Program-made: the position numbers and the translations under genes
Assembly: GCA_038503035.1 (NCBI GenBank)
Contig: JAVSML010023993.1
Span: 1-64,000, forward strand
From: Crocodylus rhombifer
Lineage: Eukaryota > Chordata > Crocodylia > Crocodylidae
Direction: 5' to 3'
Length of the DNA: 64,000 nucleotides
Part shown: piece after piece, positions 1-13,000 of the stretch
Numbering within the stretch: position 1 is the stretch's first letter
Layout of the letters: every line of letters starts with the position of its first letter
The notes under the pieces: generated by a model
Database searches by the model: none
Told to the model about the DNA's origin: nothing
What the model saw: the letters and a program-made list of their open reading frames with translations, nothing else

Positions 1-981
1 TATATAGGCACTTGAGCCCTGTGACTGGTGCTTTTGCTACCCCCTATATATAATATAATATATAATCTATTTCAACACCTAACAGAAACAATCCACATAT
101 CCCTAAATATTGACTAGCTACCTGAGATAAGATGAGTAGTAAGTGCCACCAGAGCTTGATCCTGGATCGTGCTGGGATCTCTGGCCCCCATCCAGCCTAC
201 CTGGAGATGAGCTCATTGGAACTGCTTGTGTCCATAAATGTTATGGCTGTGCTTAGCTGGGTCAAGACCAGCATGTTCAACGCCCTGCAACTGAGTGAAG
301 GCTGATAGCTACATATTATTATGAGTAGTAAGACCTTCTTATTACATTGTAAGGCCGGGGTTACATGGGCCAGATCCAGCCTACAGATGTGGGGCTTTGG
401 CTGCAGGCGCTTCCATGCCACTGCAGGCTCAAGCACCAGTTGTAGGCACTCTCCCCATGCTGCCACACAGACAAACATTGGTGGCAGCTGGGTCGTAGCA
501 CTTACCTAACTGAATGCCTCTGACCCAGCATGGGTCATTCCATCCCACAACCTTTTCCAGCTGTGGAATTAGCCTGTTGCCATCATCACCCAAGAGAAGG
601 AGCCTGCCTCTTGTTTAAATTTTGACTCATGCTTTTGTGCTGCAGGTCTGTAGTTCAGTACCCAACATGATGAACATTCAAGACTCAAGAAAAAATCTGA
701 AATGCATTCAAATTTAATGTCTTGTTACTTAATAAACAAAATAGGCATATTACAAAGCCTGAACCTTATTGTTCAACTAAGCAGAAGCCACAAAGGAGGG
801 GGGGGAAGCTTAAATGTGCATTTCAATCGTCACTGTTAATTTGCTGTTAAAGCATTTATCAGTTCGAGTGTTTTTAAAAAAAAGATATATTGCTGTATAT
901 TCTGGAATATTTGGCCTTGTTTTAATTCCTTTTTAAATAATTCTCTTCAGTTTTAGTATTTGGAACTCTTTGTATTTTCAG
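1..981 (+). other. CHAF1B intron at the left window edge
   Basis: There is no exon in this stretch. It is AT-rich, with short TA runs at 40-70 and a G-run near 797-806. The block at about 120-530 is more GC-rich and looks repeat-derived, but I cannot name a family. Confidence 0.6.
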
Positions 982-1078
982 GGCAAAAAGTCTCAATTTT
1001 AAATGAACACAAAAGTTATGTACAAGGAATAACTTGGGATCCTCTTGGCCAGTACATTGCAACACTTAGCTGTGATAG
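982..1078 (+). CDS. CHAF1B: CHAF1B coding exon 1 of 9 in the window (WD40 blade)
   Basis: The acceptor is ttttcag at 975-981 and the donor is GTGAG at 1079. The exon completes a split glycine codon and reads [20 protein letters not shown] and onward to SCD plus two bases of an arginine codon. This is the p60 [16 protein letters not shown] segment with conservative changes. Confidence 0.95.
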
Positions 1079-4000
1079 GTGAGTTTTGGCTTAAGTGTTC
1101 TCTTACCATCCTACAACTAAATACTAATGTGGTTACCATGTGCAGTATCCTGTCTCTCTCAGGTCTATACTGTAATGTGTAAAAATGTTTAATTTTTAAC
1201 AGTACTTTATCCTGTGCAAATGTAGACTGCATACTTAACAAAACGACCAGGACTGCTCTTCTATCCCACAGTTAGGTGCCAGTGTGGTTACCAGGCATAG
1301 GGTCCTGTCCCACTCATAGCTGTACCACGTTGTCCGTTGTTCAAAATTTTTAATGTTAACATGTTTTAACAAGATTTTAAATCTGTTCCATGCTAACTGA
1401 GATTAAGTCAACAAAGGGGTATTTAATTCCTTCTCTTCATAATCATTAGTATTAGAAGTAATTTTTAACTGCTTTCAGATTAATCCTTGAAAGAGAGTTG
1501 CAAAGGTGAGTTGAAAAATTATGCTCAATTTATTTCTGTGCAAACTGTCACCCAGAGTCTGAGTGTGATCAGAGATCTGAGGAAAAATGCCTTGCATTCA
1601 AAAGCTTGTTTAACTTTATCCCCAACTACGTAGTTGGTCCAATAAAAGATCTTTGCCTCACATAATTTCTTTGCCATCTTGGCTCCACCATCACCCTTAT
1701 GCCACTCTAAATGTAGACATTTAAGTAAACTGCTACTTTTTTCCTCCATGAAATCAGCTGGCACTTCCTGGGTTGTCAAAGATATTGTAAGTGTGTACTT
1801 TGTCCCAATACAATGTATTCTCAAACCTCTTCCATGACCCTATGTTTGACAGCGTATGTTACAGAAGAGAAACAAACATGTTTAAGTCCAATAAAACATG
1901 TTTCTCTTCTGAATTCCCTTTGCAACCTGGTCAATAAGCAAACAAATCTGTAATGAACAAATTCAACTTTAATTTGTAGTTCAGCTTTGAAATTGTGTAG
2001 GGTATATATCTTATTCTTAATAGGCTTCACAGTTGGATAATAAACCTTATACTGCGTAGCTTCCTTTGCAAAGAAAATTGCTTTAACACACTGGAAAAAT
2101 CACTCCTTGATTTGAGCTTTGGGGACAGATCTTATTGTGGCCTCAGAGAGAAGATGAATAAAAGGGCTGTTAAGTCGTAATGAATCTCATGTCTTCTAAT
2201 ATTCAGCCACGCCAAATAAACACAAGACCTTGGTGTTTCAGTAAAATAAAGTGACATTTGTCTTGAGACTTGAAAATTAGCACGCTTAATGAGGTGAATT
2301 AGGATGCTTCACATTTCCCTGCAGATTCAAAAAGACAGCCTTGCACAGGAGTTCATTCAGTTCATATTTATAAGCCTCCTACCACAAAGGGCTAGGAATC
2401 CATCTATTTTCCTCTGTAGAAGCTTCTATTCTTCAGGATGGAGCCACTGGGGAAAGGCCAGGAAGTTGCCTTGGTCCTATATGTTTCCATGAACCCTGAT
2501 TTTTTTTCCTTAATTACACGTACACATGCTCCATAAATAAAGCTGCTCTTAATAAATCAAGGACTTTCAGTGACTTAGAGGGCATCAACAAATAACTACT
2601 GCTTTAGTGCTTTTTTTAATAGTAAGGTCTTTTGTCATGTGACAGTTTTGCGATGAGTTGAATCCTGAAAGGTTTGGATTGAAACAAGGGATCCAGGGAA
2701 GAATGTGCTGTAACTGTGTGGAAAAATCAAGGATAAGCTTGATGAGAAAGAAAAGATGTAGGTAGCAGGCATTATTCTCTGTTTTATGCAGGGTGATGCG
2801 AGTATACAACACACAGACCAGACGGGTAGCATTCAATGTTACCAAGATGCCGTCAGGAGCAGGAGCTGAAGGAGAGGTAAATTATTCTAACACTAACATT
2901 GTCAGGCAACACTTTGTATGTTGTTTTACAAATGCTGCACTCTTGAAAAGTGAAACTCTGGCATCGATGGCAGGAAAATATCCAGTTTTAGAGATAATTT
3001 ACTCGTACGTTGGACACTTTTTTGTATTTGTGTGAATGGAGGTACTCTTAGTTATTAGCAGGGATCCTGGTTTTCTCTGATTTAAAAATGGCAAATTCTC
3101 TTTTTTTAAAAAAACCCAAAATCCATGATAAAAATTAAAGGCTCCCCATAGCTGCCCCCCCCCCCAGCATGGCTGGTGCCCCTCACTTTCCCCCACAGCC
3201 TCAACAGCCCTCCTGATGCCCCTCATAGCAGACCCACAGACATACAGACACTGACACCCACCCCAGCAGGTAAGTGTGTGTGGGGGAGAGGGGGAAAGTG
3301 CTGGGGAGGTAGATCAAGAAGGGGCAGAACATGCCCCTGTGCCCACTCCCTGGAGCAGTGCCACTCTGCAGGCCTCACACGCCTGACGGGGTTCGCACAC
3401 AGTGGCCATCACTGCAACTCTGCCTTTGCACCCTGCGCTACCATCCCACAGTTACCTGCATGGGTGCTGCTGGCCCTAGGCGGCACACCACATCCAGGTG
3501 AGGGCAGGGGTGCAGGGCCAGAAGGTGAGGGCAGGGGTGCCCCTCTGCAGAGGGCTTTGAGGGCAAGTGATGTGCGACACAGCGTGGTGGTCCCTGCCAT
3601 GTGCAGGCTGCACGCATGCTGCCCGGCTGGCTGCCCAGGGGAGTTGGAGGCTCACATGCGGCCAGCTGCACCACTCCGTGGCTGGCTCTGCAGCAGTGGC
3701 GAGGAATGGGGATGTGGGGGACTCGCATGCAGCAGCTGCTGCCACTTATCTGTGGGGCCTTGCCAGCAGTGACAAGTGCTGTGTACAGAACCTCCCCATG
3801 ACACCGTGGAACCATGCCCAGAGCTGTGCAGCCAGGCGCAGGACAGCAGCGGCAGTGGCGGTGGCCAGGCAGCATGCAGTCATCCCCACCACCATCCTGT
3901 GCTGCATGGCAGCCACCACACTGCTGCCCTGCACCTGGTTGCACAGCTCCAAGGCAGCACGGGGAGGTTTTGTATGCAGTGGCCCTCACCGCTGGCAAAA

Positions 4001-7000
4001 CCCCACAGGTAAGCAGCAGTGGCTGCTTTGTGCCAGCGGTGAAGGCCGCTGCGTACAAACCCCCTGCACCACTGCAGAGCTGTGCTTGAGCTGGGCGCAG
4101 GGCGGCAGCGGCAGTGTAGTGCGCACCGTGTGGCACAGGATGGTGGTGGGGGTGGCTGTGTGCTGCCTGGCCACTGCCGCCCTGCGCCCAGCTGCACAGC
4201 TATGGGCACGTCTCCATGGTGGCGCGGGAAGGTTCTGTACGCAGTGGTTGTCACCGCTGGCACAGCCCTATAGGTAACGAGACAGCCACCATCCTTCACT
4301 GCTGCCGCAGAGCCAGCCACAGAACTGGGCAACTGGCCACGTGAGCCTCCCCGTCCCCTGGGTAGCCAGCTGGGCGGCATGTGTGCACCCTGCATATGGT
4401 GGGCACCATCACACTGCACCCCACATCACTTGTCTGCAAAGCCCCCCATAGAGGGGTACCCTTGCCCTCACCCCCTGGCCCTGCACCTAGCTGCAGTGTG
4501 CTGCCTGGGGCTGACAACATCCCCGCTCCCTCAGCCCCCTTCCCCAGCCCTGCCCCACAACCCCCAAACCCCATTTACTTCCAGGGGCGAAGGGCGAGCC
4601 TGAGCCTGAGCCCAGCCTTGGCTGACTCAGAGGCTCAGGCCCCACCCCTCCCCTTCTCCCCCACCCACTCCAGGTAGGTCTGGGGCTTTCCCGCCCTTTC
4701 TGCAATCACCTCTTGCAGGCTGGAGCTGTGTGAACCTGCAAGAGCTCTTTGCAAAAGCGGAGAATCTATGGATTTCTCTGCTAAAAAGGGAAATGGGCAT
4801 TTTCTCTGATTTTAAAAACAAGGAATCCATGATTTTCTCCTTCCCCCCCCCCCCCCCCGTGGAAAATGGAAAACCTGGATCCCCGTTTATTAGTCGAAGT
4901 GGCTGTCACAAAGAATGTTGACTTGTAAAAAATATCTCTTGCAATATCTCAGCCTAAAGTAATCATGTTTAATATCATTGGTAATAAATTAAAGGACAGA
5001 GAAACAAAATAGTCCGTGCAGTGAATTTTAAATGATATCTGTGCAATAATCAAGTTATAGTGACTAAGTATTATAATATTGCATGAATACTTTTATAACT
5101 AAATCAGTAGCTTAGAATATACTTTTCTAGAGAATAAAGTCTTTCAAGAGAAATATTAGGGAAAAATAAGTTCTAAGATGCTGTCCCTTGGAGGCGCATC
5201 TTTAAATTTATAGTACTAGAGGTAAGGCAAGATACTCTAAGGGGTAATTTTTTAGACTAACCTATAAATATCTTTTCCCTGTGTGTTTGTTTTTTTTTGT
5301 TTTACTGAATTTTGTTTTTCATTTCTAATGTTAAATCATCTTTTTTGTGGTGTTTGCTTGTTTGAACCATGATAGCTGAGCACTAGCACTACTCTGTACC
5401 TAAGTATCTTCATCTTCTTAGTGACTGTTTTATTTTAAATATCTATAGTAACGAAAAGGGAAGGAGAGGAATAGTCTAGTCTAAATGAGACTCTTGTTGA
5501 TATTAATAAACATGTGAACAGAGGGACTATGATTAGCTATAGAGAACTTAAAGCATATATAGGAACTTATAGTATCATTTTGTTGTTGAGAGAAACGTCA
5601 AACATTTCATCTGTTAGGTAAAAAAGATCAATTAAGATGACTTTTCTAAAACATAGTTAATTACCAGCATAATAAGATTTTTTTCACATTGCATCTGAAA
5701 TACTTTTTAAATGTTACAGATGAGAAGCTTTAGAATGTTTCATGATGACAGCATGAAATCATTCTTCCGCAGGCTTAGTTTCACTCCTGATGGCTCCTTG
5801 CTTCTTACTCCAGGTACGTGAAAGCAGGTACTGTGCGCATGGGGCAGCCCATAGGGCTTCTTCCTCACATAGGAAATGTCTAACAGTTTCTGATGCTTTG
5901 GAGAATACTGCTGTGAATATGGCCAGCAGTTTTTTGTTCTGGTGACATGCTGGTGGTGATGATTTAGCCTGGGGTTTCCTCTGACACTAAGTTCAGCATA
6001 CTTTGTGTCAATAAAAATTTTCACTTAGTCTGATGTTTGTATGCTGATCTGAAAGTTCACTGAGACCACTTTCCAAACAGTTTGGCTGAGTTCAATCAAA
6101 GGAAAGCTTTACAGTATTTGTTCGGTGTATTGTTCTTGCATGATGAAACAAGAAAACAAGGAGACATATTAATGTATTCTATTTATTGGCTGAGAAGCTC
6201 CCACCATCAAGCCTGCAGATTGTGAGAATTTCTCTCATGTCATATTAAAATCTACTTGCAGCTTCCATGAAACACCTGGTATATTAACAGAGCTGCACTG
6301 TTTAAAAAAAAAATCAGAAATAAGTAGTTACTCTTGACTTTTATTCTGAGTGGGGGTTTTGGTATGTCCTTGTTCTTAAAAGCATTCTGCACTATTAGTT
6401 AGAATAACACTACAAGAAGGGTTTTCCAGTATAGGCATTCCCAGTGCAGATGTATGGAAACATCAAAAAGAAGCCTGTGTTAAGGAAGTACATAAAGGAA
6501 ACAAAAATAGTATTAAAGAAATATATGCAATACCTTTTCAAGTTGTTTTCAGATCACAAAAATCTGGCCTGCTGACACAAGGCTACTTCTTGGAAAATAA
6601 AATGTTTCTGAATGTATGCTGTCTGTTCAGTACCTTTTTGAATTGATGAGTAATGGTTTAATTGTTTTGTGTTTTCTCAGCTGGATGTGTTGAATCAGGA
6701 GAAAATGTGACAAACACTACGTATGTTTTTTCCAGAAACAATCTTAAAAGGTAGGGTTTAATAAAAACCTATTTCTTCATTATCATTACAAAAAATAATA
6801 ATTTTTAATGCCATTTTAAAAAATATTTCTTATTCCTAATAGGCCCATGGCTCACCTGCCCTGTCCTGGCAAAGCAACACTAGCTGTTCGTTGCTGCCCA
6901 ATCTACTTTGAATTGAGAACTGCACTTCCTAAAGGTACTGTAAATCCTTCAGGGAACATTTTTTTACAGCAAATGTATTAAAAGGTAAACTTGAGTATAA

Positions 7001-10000
7001 TGTTGCAGGTCATACTATTTTATGTCCTACCTTTGTAACATTCCTTCAAGAAAGCTTCTAAGTTGTGGTATAACCCTGTTTGCTGATTCTAAGAACTTTA
7101 ATTCACTTTAAGAGCCTTTTTAAGTGGCTTTTGGTGTAGTGGCTGAATGCTCTCAGTTGGCCTTTGAGGCTACAGAAAAAATATTTAGCATTTTTCTCCA
7201 ACTTTTAAACTGATTGGTGTGAATAAATGTAAGTAATTTGGCTTAGCATTAAAGAACCACCTAGTAAAATATTTTATTTTTTTTAGTCTTGGTTTCCCAC
7301 CTCCTGGAGCCACCCCAAAATTGCCATCATTTGTCACAGGTTTGTGATGTTTATTCAGGGGAAGCCAAGACTGAAGTAGCACTAGGCTTGTTGATTAGAA
7401 CTGGATCATGCTGGCATAACTGTGATGGGGATGACTGAGCATACTGTGCAGAAGTGGATGGATGCAGGAAGTAAAATCTTGCTCATATTCAAGTTAATGG
7501 ACTCAGGATTTTACCTAGGACTTCTAATGAGACTGTTCAGTCTTGCTTAAAAGGCATAAGTTTCCTCATTTCTAATTATCTAGCTCAGCTTAGAGTGTCC
7601 ATTACTGAATTGTTTAAAAGCGTGTACCATTTTTTCTCACAGTCTTCAGAGGCAGTGTTCTCTTTTGGAGAATGAGATCTTCTCCATAAATTGTCAGTCA
7701 CTCTTTATTGGGCATATATTGTTACTCCTAGGGCAAAATTTACAGCATCGGATGCCTAAAGTGAAAAAATGAGGCCATTAATTTAAAAGGGGAGCTTCTG
7801 TAACCAACACAGAAGTGACTGGGAGTTCTATATTTTATCACTGCTGAAGAGGCCACCGGGTGCTTAATTTCAAGGATTTGGAAAACTTTACTAGAGTGGT
7901 ACTCTTTTTCTTTTTCACTAGTCATATAAGGAGCAAACTCTGAGTATGAAAAACTAGCCAATAGTTGAACATGAAAATTATACAAAGAAACATAAATTAA
8001 TCACCTTGAGTGGATTATATAGCAACTGTGTATTTTTATAAATTTGGCATGACTAATTAAAGTAAGTTTTGAGATTTGTTCACACTTGAAGTAATAATGG
8101 GGAAAAAAGTTTAAAGGAAGTTTAACTACAGGGCTTTGATTTGCACTTGTAATTTTAAAAAACCCTAAAAAAACAAATAAACCAAAAACCTCTCCCAACC
8201 ATTTATCTTGTAAAGTGAGACAAAATAAGAGAAACTTAAGTGTAGTTTTTCCAGAAACTCATGAGAGCCTGAAAATGGTGGTTTATAATGAAAAAGTCAC
8301 CTTTTTAACCACAGTATAGTTACTGATTCACTCTAAGGATAAAAATTATGTTCAGACTCAGGGTAGCTATGTCAATTTAAGCAGTATCATTTAAGTGAGG
8401 CAGTGGCCTGTATGAGACTTTTCCCAATGGTGTTTTCTTTGTGTTCTAGATGAAGTCAGTCAGAAGTCGGTTCCTAGTCTAATAAATTTTCCTTATCGGT
8501 TGGTATTTGCTGTTGCTTCAGAAGATTCTGTGCTTTTATATGATACGCAGCAGTCCTTTCCATTTGGTTATGTGTCTAACGTACATTACCATACCCTGAG
8601 TGACATTTCATGGTAGGTGACCGACAGATTTGTTGTGTTTGGGTAGATTGTTGTCCTTAGCCCATTTGAAGCCTTAAGGTTGCTCATGCTTCCTCCTTTT
8701 ATGTCTGTTTGTTTTATGTAATCTACGGTACTTGAGTAATTGTCATTATCATGTTTTTTGGTGCCTTTCATTCTTTTTAAATAATTTATCCCAGGAGCTA
8801 TGGAAGTGTGCTTTTATATGCTTTACAAATGGGGAACAGAGGCACAGAGAGACTGCAGGCTACACCTACAAAGGGGCTTGGGTGTTGGAGTGCCTCAAGA
8901 CAGAAGGGGCAGTAACAACTCCTCTAGCTCTGTTTTTGCAGAGAGCGCATTCTGTTGATACTCTTTGAACTTGTTCTTTTGGATCTGGCTTCTTGGGGTA
9001 GATCAGCAGAAGAAAACATAGTTGGAGGATCTTGATCTGGATGCTTGATCTGGATAACCAATTGTTCAGTCCAGACAGGAGGGAGGCAGCCTTGCTTGTG
9101 CACAGAATCAGAACCTTAGCTCTCTAGTGAATTTCACTGGTGGAGCTTTGGTTCATATAGGATTATCTGGGAGGAGGAGGGGTGTTAGAGAATCACTGTC
9201 CTAAACTTAGGCATCTAAATTCTGCCAGAGGTCTACTTGAGGTGCTTGGTTGTCTTGTGCATCTGGATCTAAGTGAAGGCTGTCCAACTTCCAGGCAGCT
9301 GGGGGCCATATTTGAGGCAGGCCACTATACTAAAGGCTGCACAAGATGTGGGCCATAGACCAAGAGCTGCTTTTTGTTCACTGTGTGGACAGTTGCACCC
9401 TTCCCCACCCCCGGATCTGTCCTGCCACATGGGCCCCTCCTTATTATGCACACAGTGCAGTGCAGACAGCTCCCCTTCATCCCTCAGCATGCAAAGTACC
9501 CCTCTCTCCCTGCCACTTTCTCACCTGCAGTGCAGTCAGCCTGGCTACACAAATAGCTCAGCCTCCCATCTTGCATGCAGCATAGGTACCCTGAGTCTCC
9601 CACTTAGGTACCTGAGACCTCTCCTGCTGTGCTGTCCCATCGCCAGTAGCGGGGGCAAGAAGTAGAAATTAAAGGAAGGTGGGAGAGCCCAAACAACCCC
9701 AGCTGCAGTGGCAGGAGCACCAGTGGGCAGGGGAGGGGTGGGGCAGTGGATGCTGACATCCCAGACTTTGTTCCCCAGTCATGGGACCTTCCTTCCTCCC
9801 CGGAGCCTCTATTGCAGTGCTCAGGTCTGGCAAGCACTGCACATTGCCTGGCAGACGCTGTGCCCCTCACTGCAATCTCTATTGCTGGTGCTCCCTGCCA
9901 TGCACACTCAGCCCCTACATTTGAATGGCATGGGAGGAAAGCCCCATGCACTGGAGCTGGCTGCCTTCCCCGCCAGGGCTGAACAGCATGGGAGGGTAGC

Positions 10001-13000
10001 CCCAGGTGCCTTCCCCTGGGGGGTGGGAAAGGCAGCTGGCTCCAGCACCTGGGGGCTTCCCTCCTGGTGCAAGTGCAGGGACTGAGCATGTGTGGTGGGG
10101 AACACCAGTAATAGAGACTGCCCAGAGGAGGCTGCATCCCTTGCTGCAATGTGCAGCTCTGGCCAGAGCTGCATGCCTCTGGGCACCAGTGCCAGCACTG
10201 AGCGCTCCCACCTGCTGCTGCTACCTCAGACCCTGCAAATGCCATGCACATACACCCTGCCCCCATAACCACCCAACATACCTTATGCCACCCACACACA
10301 CAGCCACACACCCTGGCAAATAAGATTTTTTGTTTTTTAAATTAGCTGACATAGAGCTGATAGCAGATTTATTTAAATTTCTGTATTTAGTTGGAGGGAG
10401 GCAGTTTGTGGTTTTGGCAGAGAACGTTACTCTGGGGAGCGTAGTCAGTTTCTCATCTTTCCTCCCATGAAAAAACAGGTCCAGCGATGGATCTTTTCTG
10501 GCTATTTCTTCCACGGATGGGTATTGCTCTTTTGTTACATTTGAGAAGGGTGAACTTGGAGTGCCATTGAAGGAAAAGCCAGTGATAACTGTCAAGACCC
10601 CTACTGTAGCAGAAAAGAAAGTGAAGAAAAGTCAGTCACATAAGGTGGTCTCCCCAGGCTCTCGCCCAGCAGATGGAACTCCTCCAAGCAGAATTGAAGA
10701 CCTAAGCACTCCCACTCTCCAGCCAAAAATACCAACAGCAGTAGCAACCAGCAAGGACTCTCCTTCAACACCTGTTGGCATAAAAAATATTCCAGCTTTG
10801 TCAGAAGAGAGGAAACCTATACAGGCAGCCAGCCAGAGTGCTAAAGTAAACCAGCCAAGAAGGATTACTCTAAATACCTTAGAAGCATGGAGTAAGACAC
10901 CAAGGTATGACTTTAATTGTCATTTCAGTTATAAATATGAAGACCAGCACAAGATGTATTATTGCTATTTCTAATATGTTGAAGTTGAGAACTACATTTT
11001 GTGTCCTGGTTGTGGCTTTTGTGACAGTTTCACCTTCCAGTTGTTCTCCAGCTGAAAGCTCAACACAACTCCCAGATCTGACTTCATGAGTTGCTATCCA
11101 AACTGGTAGGCAGTAGTAAAGTTTAAATTCTGCCTTATTCCTTGGTGCATTTATTTACAACAGATTTCTATCTCTGTCACAGTTCTTGTATTTAAAGGTG
11201 TAATCTGGTAGAACTTCATGCCTGTCTTTTTTTTAAGTTAATAAGAGGCTACATTGGAATGTAGTCACACAATAAATGTGTGACTTCACTCAGGACGTGT
11301 TTTCTGCATGGTATATTTAAATATACCATGTAAGTCACTAATAGTAAGTTATTTAAAGAGTTTGTTAGATGAGCATATAAGGCTTCATTTGAAATTATTC
11401 TCTAGGATTAATACAGGTTTCCTTCACTTTATGCTGCACATGCATTCCCAAAAAACGGTGCATAACTTTGAATTTGCATAAAAGGAACCCACTTTACAAT
11501 GCAACAAATAGGGATACATTCCAAGAACTTGACTGTACTGACCCCCAACCCTTTTCTTCCACTTTTACAAGACAATTTTCGTACTCACCAAAATCAGACA
11601 GTACACACAAGCACAAGGCACAATCATAATGGGGATGGCTTCTACAGAAACACGTGTCAGACAACAAGCGAGGAGCACAGATCCACGCAGGAGACTATAT
11701 ATTGGTGCACATCACTTCTATAATGCATTGCACAGAGCAGCTGACTGCGGGCTTCCACCACACCAATCACATAAGAGTGAATTCGCACATACAGAACCTG
11801 CATAAAGCTAGGAAAACCTGTACACAAATCTGGAAAGAATATTTACTATAAGGATGAGATTTTTGCAAATGTACTTTTCAGAATTCTAGGGGGAGATTTT
11901 TCTCTAAATATACTGGGATAATTTATAAACTGCTGTTAGCATTAACATGATCTCAATTATCCCAATACCGTCATTTCATAAGAGCAATATATAGGCATTT
12001 TGCAAGACTAAAGCATAATCAGATGTTCAGTTGCATCGTTTTGTCGTTCTGCCCCATTTGTACTGTTTCTTTTTTTTGTGAGACATCTAATAGATTTAAG
12101 AGAAGAAAAATGCAAACACTAAGATTACAGAGGAAGTGTGCGTTTAAGTAAAGGATCCTTCATTTTCTTGAACTATCAATTATTTGTTTATACTAATCCA
12201 GGGGAAAGGGTGTCTAATAAGTCTTAAAATGCTTTTATTTATAAGCATTATATTTTCTGTTCTATATATCCCTATGACCAGAGAAGAAGCATATGTGAAG
12301 TAAATGTATATCACTGTAGGTAATTGCAATTGTACAGTACATTTCAAAGAAGACTGTGGGGAAAATGAGGTACCTAAAAGCACTGGAAGCAGATATCTCT
12401 TTCTTTCCCACCCCTCTTCTCTAGGAGAATAAACTTGATTCCTGTGAGGACAGATGCACCAAACTCAACTGCCACAAATCTAGCCCCCACACCTTCCTCT
12501 TCAGGAGTAGTTCAGCATGGTAAGTAACCTTCTGGTTGTAACATAGTAAATAAGGGTTCTTCCTACTCGGCCCTTTCTTTCCAGAGGTCATTTATGTATT
12601 GTTATGGATTGTTGTCTGATTTCATAAGTATGACAATTTTAGTTCAGGCACAAATACAAAAAATAGTGGCAAATTAAAGAACTTGAACTTCTAGTGCACA
12701 GATTTGGAAATTGCTACTATTCAGTGGTGCTTTTGTATTTTGTACAGGTGAGTAGCATGCGGGTGCCTATATCACAAAGTAATCTATCTACAGTTGATAC
12801 CAAGTGGCACCTGGCCCAGCAATCTCAGCATTGTAGAATGAATTGGCATGCAGGTTGTCCTCTCCAGATCACTACTTCACTACTGGTTGGTTTTATGGGA
12901 GGCAGCTTCCACCACTGCATCTGTGGCATGCTTCTGGTACAGATGAAGAACTTGTATCTACAACTACCAGCCTAGAATCTTTCACGAGTACTAAATTCAC

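Noticed and set aside
3176..4677. Several open frames of 60-236 codons on both strands
   Set aside because: They lie in a GC-rich fold-back transposon interior where stops are rare. The translations are Cys/Ala/Pro/His-rich and match nothing, and mirror frames exist on both strands.
9604..10323. 235-codon minus frame and overlapping plus frames
   Set aside because: Same cause: a GC-rich inverted repeat in an intron. No family resemblance.
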